Below, piece after piece: positions 34,730-42,827 of a stretch of 64,000 nucleotides of DNA. How positions within the stretch are numbered: the first letter of the stretch is position 1; every line of letters starts with the position of its first letter. Origin of the DNA: Mycolicibacterium sp. P9-22 (lineage in GTDB: Bacteria; Actinomycetota; Actinomycetes; Mycobacteriales; Mycobacteriaceae). The notes under the pieces were generated by a model. It was not told the DNA's origin. It saw only the letters and a list, made by a program, of their open reading frames with translations, and made no database searches. The position numbers and the translations under genes are program-made. Location of the stretch: contig NZ_NPKP01000011.1 in the NCBI RefSeq assembly GCF_008329585.1, positions 62,001-126,000 on the forward strand, read 5' to 3'.

Positions 34730-35626
34730 ATGACCGGAAGCCATCCAGCGGGATCCGCGCCGGCCGGACGCCACAAGGACATCGGCCGGCTGCTGCTGCG
34801 CTGCCCGGACCGCTCCGGAATCGTCGCCGCGGTGTCGACGTTCCTGACTGCGGCCGGTGCCAACATTATCTCCCTGGATCAGCACTCGACCCAGCCCGAA
34901 GGCGGAGTTTTCCTGCAGCGCACCGTCTTTCATCTACCGGGTTTGGCGGCCGCGGGCGCCGAACTGGAACGGGAGTTCGCCGCAGGGATCGCGCCGGAAT
35001 TCGAGATGGACTACCGGTTCACCGACGCCGCCAAGCCCAAGCGGGTAGCCATCCTGGCGTCGAGGGCCGATCACTGTCTGCTGGACCTGCTGTGGCGCAA
35101 CCGCCGCGGCGAGCTGGACATGTCGGTGGTGATGGTGATCGCCAATCATCCCGAACTGGCGGACCAGGTGCGCCCGTTCGGCGTTCCCTTCGTGCACATC
35201 CCGGCGACCAGGGATACCCGCGCCGAGGCTGAGGCGCGCCAACTCGAATTGCTGCGCGGCAACGTCGACCTGGTGGTGCTGGCCCGGTACATGCAGATCG
35301 TCACCCCGGATTTCCTGGCCGCGGTCGGAGCTCCGCTGATCAACATTCACCATTCGTTCCTGCCCGCCTTCATCGGCGCGAACACCTATCGGCGGGCCAG
35401 GGAGCGCGGCGTCAAACTCGTCGGCGCGACCGCGCACTATGTCACCGAGAACCTCGACGAGGGCCCGATCATCGAGCAGGACGTGGTCCGCATCGATCAC
35501 ACCCATACCGTCGAGGACCTGGTGCGCCTCGGAGCCGACGTCGAGCGCGCGGTGCTGTCGCGGGCCGTGCTGTGGCACTGCCAGGACCGTATCGTCCGGC
35601 ACGACAATGAGACCGTCGTCTTCTGA
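34730..35626 (+). CDS. purU: Formyltetrahydrofolate deformylase
   Basis: Hydrolyses 10-formyltetrahydrofolate to formate and tetrahydrofolate, balancing one-carbon pools. It has 298 residues. The N-terminal ACT domain (RCPDRSGIVAAVSTFL, about 22-95) senses small molecules such as glycine or methionine in known members; the C-terminal formyl-transferase fold holds INIHHSFLPAFIGA with catalytic Asn and His, and Asp in NLDEGPIIEQDV. It starts immediately after the PPOX stop and is probably co-transcribed. Confidence 0.93.
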   Translation: MTGSHPAGSAPAGRHKDIGRLLLRCPDRSGIVAAVSTFLTAAGANIISLDQHSTQPEGGVFLQRTVFHLPGLAAAGAELEREFAAGIAPEFEMDYRFTDAAKPKRVAILASRADHCLLDLLWRNRRGELDMSVVMVIANHPELADQVRPFGVPFVHIPATRDTRAEAEARQLELLRGNVDLVVLARYMQIVTPDFLAAVGAPLINIHHSFLPAFIGANTYRRARERGVKLVGATAHYVTENLDEGPIIEQDVVRIDHTHTVEDLVRLGADVERAVLSRAVLWHCQDRIVRHDNETVVF

Positions 35627-35647
35627 GATGGTGTTGCCATGTGACCG

Positions 35648-35889
35648 ATGTTCGACGATGTCCACCGCGAGAACTACCTGCTGCTGACCACCTTCACCAA
35701 GGACGGACGGCCCAGCCCACCCCGGTGTGGGGTGTGCCGCACGAGGGCAAGCTGCTGATCAGCACCGACGCCGGCTCCGGGAAGACCAAACGACTCAACA
35801 ACACCCCGCGGGTGACCATCCAGAAGTGCGACGCGCTGGACAAGGTGCACGCCGCGATCGAGGTCGAGCCGGTCCCGGAGCCATCCTAG
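35648..35889 (+). pseudogene. Frameshifted PPOX-class oxidoreductase fragment
   Basis: From ATG 35648 the frame reads MFDDVHRENYLLLTTFTKDG RP, then turns to nonsense; the other frame resumes exactly with PTPVWGVPHEGKLLISTDAG and TKRLNNTPRVTIQKCD. One base is missing near 35714 (CAG where CAAG would keep Lys). The C-terminus also stops early (about 80 residues against about 127 in the intact relative at 34346). It is a broken relative of that gene, or a sequencing error combined with a short protein. Confidence 0.75.
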
Positions 35890-35922
35890 GAACGCAATCG
35901 GCGCCCCGCGCGTTGTCCTCAC

Positions 35923-36456
35923 ATGGCAAAGCGGTTGTTCCTGGTGTACCTGCTCGTCGAGCTGGCGGTGCTGATCGCCCTGGTGTCGACCATCGGGTTC
36001 GGCTGGACCGTGCTGGCGGTACTGGGCACCTTCCTGGTCGGCCTGGCATTGGCGGGCCGGCAACTGACCCGGCACCTGAAACTTCTGCAGGCCGCTCTGA
36101 ACTCCCGTGCGGCGTCCAACGAGCTGGCCACCGACAGCGCCCTGGTGGCACTCGGTGCCGTCCTGGTGTTCATCCCGGGCGTGGCCAGTTCGGTGCTGGG
36201 CGCGCTGCTGTTGATGCCCCTCACCCGGCGCGTCGCCCGGCCGGTCGCGGTGGCCGTGATCGGCAAGAGCCTGGCGAAGGCGACACCGCTGGTGATGACC
36301 TATCCGGCCGGGCACCCCGGATACCGGCAGCCCGGCCCGGCCGATTACGTCGACGGCGAGGTGATCGACGTCGTCGATTCCAGGGCGAGTGAAGCGACGG
36401 GGGCCTACGGCACAGAACCGACCTCGCTGGAGCACCGCACCATCACGCCCGACTAA
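35923..36456 (+). CDS. fxsA: FxsA-family membrane protein
   Basis: Cytoplasmic-membrane protein of 177 residues. FxsA homologues share the LVELAVLIALVSTIGFGWTV and LVFIPGVASSVLGALLLMP regions; E. coli FxsA was named for suppressing phage T7 exclusion by the F plasmid, and its normal role is unknown. There are about four hydrophobic segments, then a polar tail from residue 145. The tail holds RASEATG, encoded by a copy of the dispersed 19-nt motif. Its stop TAA is also the start of a TAACCT box for the next gene. Confidence 0.85.
   Translation: MAKRLFLVYLLVELAVLIALVSTIGFGWTVLAVLGTFLVGLALAGRQLTRHLKLLQAALNSRAASNELATDSALVALGAVLVFIPGVASSVLGALLLMPLTRRVARPVAVAVIGKSLAKATPLVMTYPAGHPGYRQPGPADYVDGEVIDVVDSRASEATGAYGTEPTSLEHRTITPD
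36383..36401 (+). repeat. Dispersed 19-nt motif, copy 2 (in fxsA)
   Basis: GGGCGAGTGAAGCGACGGG, encoding part of the polar tail of the FxsA-like protein in the frame that reads Ala-Ser-Glu-Ala-Thr-Gly. Confidence 0.75.
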
Positions 36457-36459
36457 CCT
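36454..36459 (+). promoter_or_regulatory. Probable -10 box for the amidohydrolase gene
   Basis: TAACCT nine bases before GTG 36469. Its first three bases are the fxsA stop codon. The spacing is slightly long for a leaderless start. Confidence 0.45.
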
Positions 36460-36468
36460 GTCACCTTC

Positions 36469-38073
36469 GTGACGACTCTGCTGATCAACGGACGGGTACA
36501 CAGCCCCGCCGCCCCCGACGCCACGGCGATCGCGTTCAGCGACGGCCCCGACGGTGCGGTGGTGTGGCTGGGCGCCGATGACACCGCCCGCGCAGAATTC
36601 CCCGATGCCGACATCGTCGACCTGGACGGCGGATTCGTGGCACCGGCATTCGTCGACAGCCATGTGCATCTCACCGCCACCGGGCTCAGCCTTACGGGTC
36701 TGGACCTGCGGGCCGCCACCTCCCGTGAGCACTGCCTGGCCCTGGTCGCCGAGCATGCCCGGCGCCGGCCCACCGGCATCGTGTGGGGCTCGGGCTGGGA
36801 TGAGTCGTCGTGGCCGGACCGCACCCCGCCTAGCACCGCCGACCTGGACGGGGTGCTGGGCGGCCGAGCGGCCTATCTGAGCCGGATCGACGTGCACTCC
36901 GCGGCCGCGTCGAGCGCACTGCGCGCGGCCGCACCCGGTATCGCCGACGCCGCGGGTTTCGATCCGCAGCGCCCGTTGACCGCCGACGCGCACCACCTGG
37001 CCCGCGCCGCCGCGCGCGGGTTGCTGACACCGGAGCAGCGACGGACCGCCCAACTCGCGGCACTCGATGCGGCGGCGGGCCACGGCATCGCCGCGGTACA
37101 CGAATGCGGCGGCCCCGACATCGGCGGTCTGGACGACTGGCATGCGCTGCACGGGCTGGAACACGGCGTGCAGGTGACCGGCTACTGGGGTGAGGCCGTG
37201 CAGAGCGCGGAGCAGGCCCGTGCACTGATGGCCGCGACCGGTGCCGCGGGCCTGGCGGGGGACCTGTTCGTCGACGGCGCTCTGGGCTCACGCACGGCCT
37301 GGCTGCATGAGCCCTACACCGACGCCGCCCACACCTGCGGCAACACCTACCTGGACACCGACGCGATCGCGGCGCATCTGCACGCCTGCACCGAGGCCGG
37401 GGTCACCGCCGGATTCCACGTCATCGGCGATGCCGCCGTCACCGCCGTCACCGATGCGCTGCACCGCGTCGTCGAGGAGTTCGGCGGGCCCGCGGTGGCG
37501 CGCTGCGGGCACCGTCTGGAACATCTGGAGATGGTGAGTGCCGCACAGGCCGCCGCGCTGGGGCGCTGGGGCGTGATCGGCAGTGTGCAACCCAACTTCG
37601 ACGCCTACTGGGGCGGCCCGGACGGGATGTATGCCCAGCGTCTCGGGGTTTCCCGAGCGGCAACGCTCAATCCGTTTGCGCTGTTAGCATCCCAAGGCGT
37701 GCCCCTCGCCTTCGGTTCCGACAGTCCGGTCACCGGGCTGAACCCGTGGGCCACCGTGCGGGCGGCGATCCGGCACCGCACGCCGGGCAGCGGTGTGTCG
37801 GCCCGCGCGGCGTTCTCGGCAGCCACCCGCGGCGCGTGGCGGGCCGGCGGCGTGCGTGACGGTGTCACCGGCACCCTGGTGCCCGGGGCGCCCGCCTCCT
37901 ACGCGATCTGGGCAGCCGGCGATCTCGAGGTCAGTACCCCGCCGGCCGAGACCGCCGCCCGCTGGTCCACCGACCCACGCTCCCGGGTGCCGGCATTGCC
38001 GCAGTTGGACGATGAGGCGGACCTCCCGCGCTGCCTGCGAACCGTCCACCGCGGCACGGTGCTCCATGGCTGA
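36469..38073 (+). CDS. Metal-dependent amidohydrolase (YtcJ-like)
   Basis: Amidohydrolase-3 family enzyme of 534 residues. Metal-site motifs are DSHVHLTATG near residue 66, HVIGDAAV, HRLEHLEMV and FGSDSPVTGLNPW. Family members hydrolyse N-acyl or formyl compounds, and the substrate here is unknown. GTG 36469 is the start that gives the normal LINGRVHSP opening. It overlaps lnt by 8 bp and is likely co-transcribed with lnt and ppm1. Confidence 0.88.
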   Translation: MTTLLINGRVHSPAAPDATAIAFSDGPDGAVVWLGADDTARAEFPDADIVDLDGGFVAPAFVDSHVHLTATGLSLTGLDLRAATSREHCLALVAEHARRRPTGIVWGSGWDESSWPDRTPPSTADLDGVLGGRAAYLSRIDVHSAAASSALRAAAPGIADAAGFDPQRPLTADAHHLARAAARGLLTPEQRRTAQLAALDAAAGHGIAAVHECGGPDIGGLDDWHALHGLEHGVQVTGYWGEAVQSAEQARALMAATGAAGLAGDLFVDGALGSRTAWLHEPYTDAAHTCGNTYLDTDAIAAHLHACTEAGVTAGFHVIGDAAVTAVTDALHRVVEEFGGPAVARCGHRLEHLEMVSAAQAAALGRWGVIGSVQPNFDAYWGGPDGMYAQRLGVSRAATLNPFALLASQGVPLAFGSDSPVTGLNPWATVRAAIRHRTPGSGVSARAAFSAATRGAWRAGGVRDGVTGTLVPGAPASYAIWAAGDLEVSTPPAETAARWSTDPRSRVPALPQLDDEADLPRCLRTVHRGTVLHG

Positions 38074-39844
38074 CGCCGACACCTCCGACGCCGTCGACGA
38101 CGCCCCCGCAGACACCGCGGCCACCGCGGTTCCCGGGCGCGGCGCCCGGATCGCCGGGGCCAGCTGGCGGGTGCTGAGCGGAAGGCTGATCCGGCTCATC
38201 GTCTCGGTGGTCGCCGGAGTGCTGATGTGCCTGAGCTTTCCACCGGTGGGCTGGTGGTGGGCGGCCTTCCCGGCGCTGGCCCTGCTCGGCTGGGTGCTGA
38301 CCCGCAGGCAGACCACCCGGGCCGGCGGGTTCGGTTACGGCCTGCTGTTCGGGCTGGCGTTCTATCTGCCGTTGATCCCGTGGGTCGGGCTGTTTGTCGG
38401 GACCGGGCCCTGGCTGGCGCTGTCGCTGCTGCAGGCGCTGTTCCCCGCCCTGTTCGGTCTGCTGGCCGTCACCGTGCGCGCACTGCCGGGCTGGCCGGTC
38501 TGGTTCGCCGCCGAGTGGGCCGTGCAGGAATGGCTGAAATCCAGTGTGCCGTTCGGCGGTTTCCCCTGGGGTGTCGTCGCCTTCGGGCAGGACGACGGGC
38601 CACTGCTGCCGCTCGCCCAGCTCGGGGGAGCCCCACTGGTGTCGGTCGCGGTGGCGCTGGTCGGATTCAGCCTCACCGCGCTGAGCCTGGAGATCGTCAT
38701 GTGGTGGCGGCGCAGTCACCCGAGCGCCGAGGGTTCCGACGCGGCCCGCCCCGAGGCGGTGCTGCCGGGCGTGATCATCTGCGTGGTGCTGCTGTCCACC
38801 GCGCTGGTGTGGCCCGGTGTGCGGCAGGCCGGTGCCGGAGCCGGCGAACATCCGTCGGTGACGGTGGCCGCGGTGCAGGGCAATGTGCCGCGGCTGGGCC
38901 TGGATTTCAATGCTCAGCGGCGCGCCGTGCTGGACAACCACGTCGCCCAGACACTGCGGCTGGCCGAGGACGTACGGGCCGGCCGCGCGCCGCAGCCGAT
39001 GGTGGTGATCTGGCCGGAGAACTCCTCCGATATCGATCCGCTGCGCAACACCGATGCCGCCGCGCGGATCTCCGAGGCCGCGCGCGCCATCCGGGCGCCC
39101 ATCCTGGTCGGCACGGTGCTGGCGGCCCCGGGCTACACCCGCGAATCCCCGGTGGCCACCAACACGGTGCTGGTGTGGGATCCCGAAACCGGCCCGCAGG
39201 ACCGCCACGACAAGCGGATCATCCAGCCGTTCGGTGAGTACCTGCCGTGGCGGGACTTCTTCCGCAAGTTCTCCTCCTACGCCGACCGGGCCGGCTATTT
39301 CCTGCCCGGCGACGGCAGCGGTGTGGTGCGGGCCGCGGGGATCCCGATCGGGATCGCGACGTGCTGGGAGGTGATCTTCGACCGGGCCGTCCGCGATTCT
39401 GTGCTCAACGGTGCCCAGCTGCTCGCGGTCCCGGCCAACAACGCCACCTTCGACGCGGCCATGAGCGCCCAGCAGCTGGCGTTCGCGCGGCTGCGGGCCG
39501 TCGAGCACGACCGGTATGTGGTGGTGTCCGGGACCACGGGGATCAGCGCGGTGGTCGCTCCCGACGGGCATCCGCTGGCCACCACGGAGTTCTTCGAACC
39601 GGCCTACCTCGACATGGCGGTGCGGCTGAAATCGAACATCACCTTCGCCACCGAGTGGGGCCCGACGGTGCAATGGGTGCTGGTGGGAGTCGGCCTCGCG
39701 GCTGTGATCGCCGCCATGCTGCACAATGGGAAGTTCGTGCGCAGACGGCGAGACGCCGCACAACGCACCCCGGTCGGCCCGCAGCACGGGTCCGCCGGAC
39801 AGGATTCGCCCGAAGCGGGCAGTGAGGACGAGAGAACAGCATGA
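38066..39844 (+). CDS. lnt: Apolipoprotein N-acyltransferase
   Basis: Adds the third acyl chain to the N-terminal Cys of lipoproteins. It has 592 residues: a hydrophobic N-terminal half with about seven membrane helices (CLSFPPVGWWWAAFPALALL), then a nitrilase-like periplasmic domain with the triad Glu in VVIWPENSS, Lys in DKRIIQPFGEYLPWR and Cys in GIATCWEVIFD. In M. tuberculosis it is fused to the dolichol-phosphate mannose synthase; here the two are separate genes overlapping by four bases (ATGA). Confidence 0.92.
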   Translation: MADADTSDAVDDAPADTAATAVPGRGARIAGASWRVLSGRLIRLIVSVVAGVLMCLSFPPVGWWWAAFPALALLGWVLTRRQTTRAGGFGYGLLFGLAFYLPLIPWVGLFVGTGPWLALSLLQALFPALFGLLAVTVRALPGWPVWFAAEWAVQEWLKSSVPFGGFPWGVVAFGQDDGPLLPLAQLGGAPLVSVAVALVGFSLTALSLEIVMWWRRSHPSAEGSDAARPEAVLPGVIICVVLLSTALVWPGVRQAGAGAGEHPSVTVAAVQGNVPRLGLDFNAQRRAVLDNHVAQTLRLAEDVRAGRAPQPMVVIWPENSSDIDPLRNTDAAARISEAARAIRAPILVGTVLAAPGYTRESPVATNTVLVWDPETGPQDRHDKRIIQPFGEYLPWRDFFRKFSSYADRAGYFLPGDGSGVVRAAGIPIGIATCWEVIFDRAVRDSVLNGAQLLAVPANNATFDAAMSAQQLAFARLRAVEHDRYVVVSGTTGISAVVAPDGHPLATTEFFEPAYLDMAVRLKSNITFATEWGPTVQWVLVGVGLAAVIAAMLHNGKFVRRRRDAAQRTPVGPQHGSAGQDSPEAGSEDERTA

Positions 39845-40614
39845 GCGATCTGGTGTCGCCCAGCCGGCGCACGCTGGTGATCATCCCCACCTACAACGAG
39901 CGGGAGAACCTGCCGTTGATCGTGAGGCGGGTTCATGCCGCTCAGCCGGACGTCCACATCCTCGTCGTCGACGACGGCAGCCCGGACGGCACCGGCGGGC
40001 TGGCCGACGAGCTGTCGCTCGCCGATCCGGACCGCATCCACGTCATGCACCGGGTCAGCAAGGACGGGCTCGGTGCCGCGTACCTGGCCGGGTTTGCCTG
40101 GGGCCTGAGCCGCGAATACACCGTCCTGGTCGAGATGGACGCCGACGGCAGTCACGCCCCCGAGGAACTGGGCCGGCTGCTGTCCGCCGTCGACGGTGGC
40201 GCCGATCTGGCGATCGGGTCGCGCTATGTCCCCGGCGGCACGGTACGGAACTGGCCGTGGCGCCGGCTGGCGCTGTCGCGGACGGCCAACACCTATTCAC
40301 GGGTGCTGCTGGGCGTCGGCATCAAGGACATCACCGCCGGTTACCGCGCCTACCGGCGTGAGGTGCTGGAGAAGATCGAGCTGTCCGCGGTGGACTCGAA
40401 GGGTTACTGCTTCCAGATCGACCTGACCTGGCGGGCCATCAACGCCGGTTTCACCGTCGTCGAGGTGCCCATCACGTTCTCCGAGCGCGAGCTGGGCGTC
40501 TCCAAGATGAGCGGGTCCAATATTCGCGAGGCGATGTTCAAGGTCGCGGAGTGGGGCGTGCGCGGGCGGCTGGATCGCGCCCGCGGCGTCAGCAGCAGGC
40601 CCGCTTCCCTCTAA
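39841..40614 (+). CDS. ppm1: Polyprenol-monophosphomannose synthase
   Basis: GT2-family glycosyltransferase that moves mannose from GDP-mannose to polyprenyl phosphate, supplying donor for lipoarabinomannan and protein mannosylation. It has 257 residues. VIIPTYNERENLPL, VDDGSPDGT and VEMDADGSHAPEEL contain the nucleotide- and metal-binding Asp residues. It is coupled to lnt, whose product interacts with and anchors Ppm1 in M. smegmatis (recalled). A stem-loop follows the stop. Confidence 0.94.
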   Translation: MSDLVSPSRRTLVIIPTYNERENLPLIVRRVHAAQPDVHILVVDDGSPDGTGGLADELSLADPDRIHVMHRVSKDGLGAAYLAGFAWGLSREYTVLVEMDADGSHAPEELGRLLSAVDGGADLAIGSRYVPGGTVRNWPWRRLALSRTANTYSRVLLGVGIKDITAGYRAYRREVLEKIELSAVDSKGYCFQIDLTWRAINAGFTVVEVPITFSERELGVSKMSGSNIREAMFKVAEWGVRGRLDRARGVSSRPASL

Positions 40615-40620
40615 CGACCG

Positions 40621-40678
40621 CGAGCGTGCGTGTCCGCGGCCGACACACCGGGTGCCGGCGCGCGATCACGCACGCTCG
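40621..40678. terminator. Stem-loop with GAGCGTGCG core between convergent genes
   Basis: CGAGCGTGCGTG and its exact complement (40667-40678) form a 12-bp stem around a 34-base GC-rich loop. It lies between ppm1 and rbpA stops and could end both transcripts. A related element occurs at 49784. Confidence 0.65.
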
Positions 40679-40699
40679 AATGGTTTGCGTCGGGCGGTC

Positions 40700-41035
40700 T
40701 CAGCCGCGGCGACGGGTCTTGATGATGTCGAGGCGCTCCTTGAGCAGCTCCTCGAGCTCCTCCACCGAACGTCGCTCCAACAGCATGTCCCAGTGGGTAC
40801 GCGGCGGCTTGACCTTCTTGGGCTCGGGGACATCGCCGTCGATCAGCGTGCCCTCCATACCGTTGCGGCAGGGCCAGGTACCGGGGATCTCGGCGTCGTC
40901 GGCGAACGGAACCTCGAACTCCTCACCGTTGTCGGTGCGGTAGCGCGCCACCTGGCGGGGTGCCAGGTCGTGGTTACGGTCGGTCTCGTAGCTCACGGCG
41001 CCGAGCCGGCTGCCCCTCAGAACACGATCAGCCAT
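40700..41035 (-). CDS. rbpA: RNA polymerase-binding protein RbpA
   Basis: Essential actinobacterial transcription factor of 111 residues that binds the principal sigma factors and stabilises open complexes; it also affects rifampicin response. MADRVLRGSRLGAVSYETDR begins the N-terminal tail, then the core barrel, the basic linker KKVKPPRTHWDML and the sigma-interacting helices ERRSVEELEELLKERL. The ATG at 41035 has GGAGAG about nine bases upstream. A GGAAC-N18-GTT promoter lies 43 bp or more upstream. Confidence 0.97.
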   Translation of the reverse strand: MADRVLRGSRLGAVSYETDRNHDLAPRQVARYRTDNGEEFEVPFADDAEIPGTWPCRNGMEGTLIDGDVPEPKKVKPPRTHWDMLLERRSVEELEELLKERLDIIKTRRRG

Positions 41036-41077
41036 CGTCCACTCTCCTCAATCACGCGCGATTTCATCCGGAGGATC

Positions 41078-41104
41078 AACGCGGCGGACCCGCGCGAAGT
41101 TCCC
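41078..41104 (-). promoter_or_regulatory. SigE/SigH-like promoter of rbpA
   Basis: On the reverse strand GGGAAC (41104-41099) is followed by 18 bases and GTT (41080-41078). This fits the GGAAC...GTT pattern of SigE/SigH-class ECF promoters. RbpA genes are stress-induced in actinobacteria (recalled), which agrees. Confidence 0.55.
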
Positions 41105-41156
41105 GACTCAATCCACCAGGATACGGCAGATACTGGGCACGTCGGGTCCGGCGGTC

Positions 41157-41162
41157 TACAGT
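41157..41162 (+). promoter_or_regulatory. -10 box of a leaderless promoter
   Basis: TACAGT six bases before the GTG at 41169, no ribosome binding site. Confidence 0.55.
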
Positions 41163-41168
41163 CGGCGC

Positions 41169-41528
41169 GTGACATCCGCAATGCCTGGTACATCCGCTGC
41201 GCGACGGCGCAACCGGCCCCAGCCGTGTCGGTGGTGCGGCCGTGAAGTCCCGGACGCGGGCATGGGCCGGCGGCGACAGTATTGCCGGCAATCCTGTCGC
41301 CAGCGCGCCTACGAACAACGCGCGCAGGTCAAGGGCACCTCGGTGGCGCCCGATGCGATCGTGCTCACCGCCGATGAGGCCGCCGACCTCTCCGATCGCA
41401 TCTATCAGGTCCGGTGCGCGGCCGAGGACGTGGCGACCGCCGCCGACGAAGGAGTTGTCGGCACCGAACTGCGCGAGCTGTGCGAGGCGCTGCTGCAGGC
41501 GGCGAAGGCCGCCGACGGCTGGCGCTGA
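41169..41528 (+). CDS. Small Cys-rich (zinc-ribbon-like) protein
   Basis: Hypothetical protein of 119 residues. The N-terminal part has CRWCGREVPDAGMGRRRQYC RQSC, a CxxC...CxxxC arrangement that could bind one zinc, embedded in Arg-rich sequence; the C-terminal half is a predicted helical segment (LTADEAADLSDRIYQVRCAA onward). It may bind nucleic acid. It is divergent from rbpA, as similar small genes are in other mycobacteria. The GTG start follows a TACAGT box. Confidence 0.75.
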   Translation: MTSAMPGTSAARRRNRPQPCRWCGREVPDAGMGRRRQYCRQSCRQRAYEQRAQVKGTSVAPDAIVLTADEAADLSDRIYQVRCAAEDVATAADEGVVGTELRELCEALLQAAKAADGWR

Positions 41529-41569
41529 CCTGCGGTGAGAGCACTTCGAAAAACTCGTTTCGTTCGATC

Positions 41570-41597
41570 TGAACCTTCGCAGGCGTTCGCCCGTCGT
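41570..41597 (+). promoter_or_regulatory. SigL-like promoter ahead of the regulator/sigma genes
   Basis: TGAACC (41570-41575), 16 bases, then CGTCGT (41592-41597). The recalled SigL consensus is TGAACC-N16-19-CGT. It lies 50 bp before the winged-helix gene, so the downstream sigma factor may control its own operon. Confidence 0.5.
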
Positions 41598-41646
41598 TCC
41601 CCCTGACAGCTCCTGACCGGGAGCCCGATGTCAGAAGGGATCCATC

Positions 41647-42132
41647 GTGACCGACCTCTCGCTGCACGGAGCGACCGCGTCCGAGTTCGAGTCCGCCGTA
41701 TGGCAGTTCGGCGATTTCGTTCTCGACCTGCCCTGCTTCGAATTGCGGCGCAACGGCGTGCCGGTCCCGGTTGAACCGCAGGTGTTCGACGTGCTGAAGC
41801 AGTTGGTCACCCACCGCCACCGCGTCGTCACAAAGAATGAATTGTTGGACGCGGTGTGGGGCGGGCGGTTCGTCGGGGAAGCGGCCATCTCCAGTCGCAT
41901 CAAGGCGGTCCGCCGTGCGCTCGGCGACGACGGGGCGTCACAGCACTACATCAGGACCGTGCGGGGACGGGGCTATCAGTTCGTCGGAGCCCTCATCGAC
42001 CAGGCCGCCGACGAACGTGAACTCGACACCGTTGTGCGCTTCGGGCCCCGCCGCTCCCGCCGGCACAGCCGGGTCATCTACCGGGTTGCTCCGTCGACGC
42101 GGCGTCGCGAGTTCCACGGGCCGCCGAGATGA
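41647..42132 (+). CDS. Winged-helix DNA-binding protein without receiver domain
   Basis: Protein of 161 residues holding only an OmpR/PhoB-type winged helix (about 18-118: WQFGDFVLDLPCFELRRNG to IRTVRGRGYQFVG) and a 40-residue Arg-rich tail. In mycobacteria the same domain usually leads a larger protein with a cyclase, ATPase or hydrolase part, so this is either a stand-alone regulator or a shortened one. GTG 41647 has a purine-rich AGAAGGGA upstream. It precedes the ECF sigma gene by 149 bp on the same strand. Confidence 0.8.
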   Translation: MTDLSLHGATASEFESAVWQFGDFVLDLPCFELRRNGVPVPVEPQVFDVLKQLVTHRHRVVTKNELLDAVWGGRFVGEAAISSRIKAVRRALGDDGASQHYIRTVRGRGYQFVGALIDQAADERELDTVVRFGPRRSRRHSRVIYRVAPSTRRREFHGPPR

Positions 42133-42195
42133 ACTCGCCAAGATCGACGTCGCCGGCCAGAACGCGCGGTCGGCTAGGCTCGCAGCACCTGCTTC

Positions 42196-42221
42196 GGCGG
42201 TGTTGTTCCAACAACGCCGCC
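42196..42221. terminator. Strong hairpin between the winged-helix and sigma genes
   Basis: GGCGGTGTTGTT pairs with AACAACGCCGCC across a two-base loop (one G-T wobble). It is 61 bases before the sigma gene. It could be an attenuator, a terminator or, as DNA, an operator. Confidence 0.5.
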
Positions 42222-42281
42222 CGCGATACCCGCAGTCCGAATCGTCAGCCACGACATCACGGAGCGATAGAAGGACAGCCG

Positions 42282-42827
42282 ATGACGGACGCCGATCCCG
42301 ACCCGCCGCGGCCACCCGATCCGGCACGAGATGTCCTGCTGCGCAGGATCCACGACGCGCACGGGCCGGCCCTGCGCCGCTACGTACTCCGCCTCACTCG
42401 AGGTGACCGGGAGTTCGCCGAGGACACCGTCCAGGAGTCGCTGCTGCGGCTGTGGCAGAACAACACCATCCTGGAGACCTACTCCGAGGATTCGACGCGC
42501 GCGTGGCTGCACACGGTGGCCAGGAACTTGGTGATCGACGACCGGCGGAGTGCTCGCTACAAGCGTGAACTGCAGACCGAGACCCTTCCCGATCGCAGTG
42601 CTCCGGACACTTTGGGACCCGCGGTGGACAAGTGGGTGGTGTCCGACGCCCTGCGATCGCTGAGTCCCGAACACCGGGTCGTCGTGGTGCGAGCGCACTA
42701 TCTGGGTCAGACTGCGATCGAGATCGCCCGCCACGAGGGCATTCCGCCGGGGACCGTCAAATCGCGGCTGCACTACGGTCTGCGGGCGCTGCGCGTCGCC
42801 TTGGAAGAGAGGGGGGTTCTGGGATGA
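42282..42827 (+). CDS. ECF sigma factor, SigL-like
   Basis: Alternative sigma factor of 181 residues. Region 2 is seen in RYVLRLTRGDREFAEDTVQESLLRLWQ and ARAWLHTVARNLVIDDRRSAR; region 4 in SPEHRVVVVRAHYLGQTAIEIA and GIPPGTVKSRLHYGLRALR, which binds the -35 element. Closest to the mycobacterial SigL/SigK group by my reading. ATG 42282 has GAAGGAC six bases upstream; the frame extends to 42129 without homology. It overlaps the anti-sigma gene by four bases. Confidence 0.9.
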   Translation: MTDADPDPPRPPDPARDVLLRRIHDAHGPALRRYVLRLTRGDREFAEDTVQESLLRLWQNNTILETYSEDSTRAWLHTVARNLVIDDRRSARYKRELQTETLPDRSAPDTLGPAVDKWVVSDALRSLSPEHRVVVVRAHYLGQTAIEIARHEGIPPGTVKSRLHYGLRALRVALEERGVLG

